Shown here: piece by piece, positions 62,486 to 64,000 of the stretch | Numbering within the stretch: position 1 is the stretch's first letter | Layout: each line of letters starts with the position of its first letter | Source of the DNA: Vicingaceae bacterium | GTDB taxonomy: Bacteria; Bacteroidota; Bacteroidia; Flavobacteriales_E; Vicingaceae | Direction: 5' to 3' | Assembly (NCBI GenBank): GCA_018402765.1 | Contig: JAGYIE010000002.1 | Coordinates: 310,001-374,000, forward strand | DNA: 64,000 nucleotides | Program-made: the position numbers and the translations under genes | Notes under the pieces: model-generated | What the model saw: the letters and a program-made list of their open reading frames with translations, nothing else | The model's database searches: none | Told to the model about the DNA's origin: nothing

Positions 62486-64000
62486 ATGAATAAACTAAAG
62501 TTCATCTTATTTTATCTTCTACTTATTATAGCAACATCAGATAAACTAATTGCTCAACAAATTGAATCAGATATCAATCTATTAAGTTTTTATTTAAATA
62601 CTGACCTATCCAAAGCGGATAGTTTATTTAATGAGCTTGAACCTCAATACCTCTCTAATGATATAGATTCTCTATACGCAAAGTATTACTTCTTTGGAGG
62701 AATATTAAACTACTATAAAGAGAATTACATTTTATCAGAGTTATATTACAAAAAAGCATTTTATACTGCCTATTGCGCTAACAATTTAGCGTTTAAAACT
62801 AGAATTTACAATAACCTTGGTATAACTTATGAGCTCTCTCAGTATTTAGACAGTGCTTATTTAGCCTACTCTAATTCTTTGACTATTGAAAAAAAGCTCA
62901 ACAATACATATGGCGAAATGACCACCTTGCTAAACATTGGGTTGCTAAGAATCAAAATGAAGCAATACAAACTTGCTGATAGCCTTCTTTACCACTGCTT
63001 AACTTACTTTATTAAACAAAAAGACTCTGCCAAAATAGGCCTTTGCTATCTGAATATTGGAAGTCTCTATGAAAATACGGGGAACTTAACTAAATCAAAC
63101 GTAGCTGCTGATCAAGCTTTATTTTACTTTAAAACAACAAATGATACGTATAGTATAGGAAAAGTATACTATAACTTATTCAGCAATTATACATTGGCCA
63201 AAAACTCTACCTTGGCAAGAAAAATGCTCGACAGCTGCAGAAAATATATCGATCCAAATGGCTCTATAGCTTTAGTACGTTTGCCACTGGATGAGGCCTT
63301 GTTAATTAGTAATGAAGGAAATGAGCTAGAGGCTATTCAATTAATAGAAACGCTATCAAATAAAGTATATCACGACTTAGAAGCAATGAAGTTAATTGCT
63401 GCAACTAAGATGGACATATTCTCAAAAACTGGTAATCAAGAAAGACACAGAGCGGCTTTTAAAGAATATTCCATTTACTCCGATTCTCTAGATTTAATAA
63501 ATAATAAGAAACAAATTACCCAATTAGAAATAATTAACAAAACGAAAGAAATTTCAAAAAAACTAGAAGTTCAAAAACTATTAGTTCAAAAAGCAAATTT
63601 AGAAAAGGGGTATATTATTATTACTTCCATAACACTACTCGTGATTTTTTTGTTGATCGTAATTTTTAAACGTCGGTTTACGAAAATGCGTTCTTTCTTA
63701 GTTAACAATGCTAGAAGTAGACAATTAGAAACACTAGAACAAACAGGCCAATTTATTGAAAATGAACTCTACATTAGAGCTGTTGATTTTCTTAAAAAAA
63801 GCGAACTATATCTGCAAACAGAATTGAAATTAGAAACCTTAGCGCAAGAGTTAGGCACAAATATTTCAACTTTATCAAAGAGTATAAACGAAGCGTCAGG
63901 CGATAATTTTAATCAATTAATTAATCGATTAAGAGTAAGACATGCTGAAGTTCTTTTACTCAAAAATGAACATTCTATTGGTGAGATAGCTGAAAGGGTT
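62486..64000 (+). CDS. TPR-repeat, membrane-spanning AraC-type regulator (copy 2), truncated by window edge
   Basis: An open frame from the ATG at 62486 to the last base, 505 codons without a stop, so the gene continues beyond the window. It is a paralogue of the preceding gene with the same plan: signal segment ('YLLLIIATSDKLIAQ'), TPRs ('TRIYNNLGITYELSQYLD', 'GEMTTLLNIGLLRIKMKQYK'), a membrane segment ('YIIITSITLLVIFLLIVIF'), and the first part of the AraC HTH ('LAQELGTNISTLSKSINEAS', 'HSIGEIAERV'). It starts 41 bases after copy 1. Only a few dozen residues should be missing. Confidence 0.9.
   Translation, partial: MNKLKFILFYLLLIIATSDKLIAQQIESDINLLSFYLNTDLSKADSLFNELEPQYLSNDIDSLYAKYYFFGGILNYYKENYILSELYYKKAFYTAYCANNLAFKTRIYNNLGITYELSQYLDSAYLAYSNSLTIEKKLNNTYGEMTTLLNIGLLRIKMKQYKLADSLLYHCLTYFIKQKDSAKIGLCYLNIGSLYENTGNLTKSNVAADQALFYFKTTNDTYSIGKVYYNLFSNYTLAKNSTLARKMLDSCRKYIDPNGSIALVRLPLDEALLISNEGNELEAIQLIETLSNKVYHDLEAMKLIAATKMDIFSKTGNQERHRAAFKEYSIYSDSLDLINNKKQITQLEIINKTKEISKKLEVQKLLVQKANLEKGYIIITSITLLVIFLLIVIFKRRFTKMRSFLVNNARSRQLETLEQTGQFIENELYIRAVDFLKKSELYLQTELKLETLAQELGTNISTLSKSINEASGDNFNQLINRLRVRHAEVLLLKNEHSIGEIAERV

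Overview
The window is an AT-rich bacterial chromosome segment from the phylum Bacteroidota, most likely a marine or aquatic Flavobacteriales lineage. The evidence is: GldH gliding lipoprotein; type IX secretion (T9SS) C-terminal sorting domains with 'YPNP' motifs; SprB repeats; the holB-ricT-gldH-PBP1A gene order; TAnnTTTG promoter elements in place of E. coli-type promoters; FeS-type photolyase; CrtZ; and Omp28. Most of it reads as an ordinary core chromosome. There is no prophage, CRISPR array or insertion sequence with a transposase.

Layout. 1-5225: replication/envelope operon (DNA polymerase III delta', RicT-like PSP1 protein, GldH, class A penicillin-binding protein). 5225-7235: the two CoA-transferase subunits scoA and scoB, separated by a decayed four-helix-bundle (23S intervening-sequence-type) gene embedded in AT-rich imperfect repeats. 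7311-10890: glycosyltransferase, arylsulfotransferase-like protein, a 45-residue membrane protein and a membrane-anchored sulfotransferase. 10929-22447: a long minus-strand block with a fused oligopeptide ABC ATPase, a GH5-like lipoprotein, a PolB-type exonuclease, a YfiR-TPR-SpoIIE signalling set, a basic lipoprotein, a universal stress protein and an RprXY-like two-component system. 22448-29260: aldehyde dehydrogenase, two SPOR-like tandem paralogues, Omp28, a YdcF-type protein and tRNA-Ala(GGC). 29260-34365: fructosamine-kinase-like protein, XRE/S24 regulator divergent from a DUF1883-like gene, carotenoid hydroxylase and FeS photolyase. 34542-44519: secreted multidomain proteins, asd, an ECF sigma factor with a membrane/barrel partner, and a T9SS cargo gene broken by one in-frame TGA. 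44651-49073: lspA, a DksA-like gene and ileS. 49595-55181: a RidA-family protein and the ligase-associated DNA-repair trio (MBL exonuclease, ATP ligase, Lhr-type helicase). 55240-60576: a 1778-residue T9SS adhesin with 13 SprB repeats and 7 further repeats. 60825-64000: two tandem TPR-membrane-AraC regulators, the second cut by the window edge.

Functional themes are surface gliding/adhesion and T9SS export, envelope assembly, tryptophan/kynurenine-type catabolism (an aminomuconate semialdehyde dehydrogenase-like enzyme plus an aminomuconate deaminase-like RidA protein), light and DNA-damage protection, and many sensory systems.

The least explained items are the repeat-flanked element between scoA and scoB, the broken T9SS gene, an orphan terminator that may end a small RNA, a structured intergenic segment near 49432-49495, palindromic sites around the XRE regulator, and the homogenised repeat arrays of the adhesin. 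I found no clearly new multi-gene defence or mobile system. All functional calls come from reading motifs and remembered families; no database search was run.
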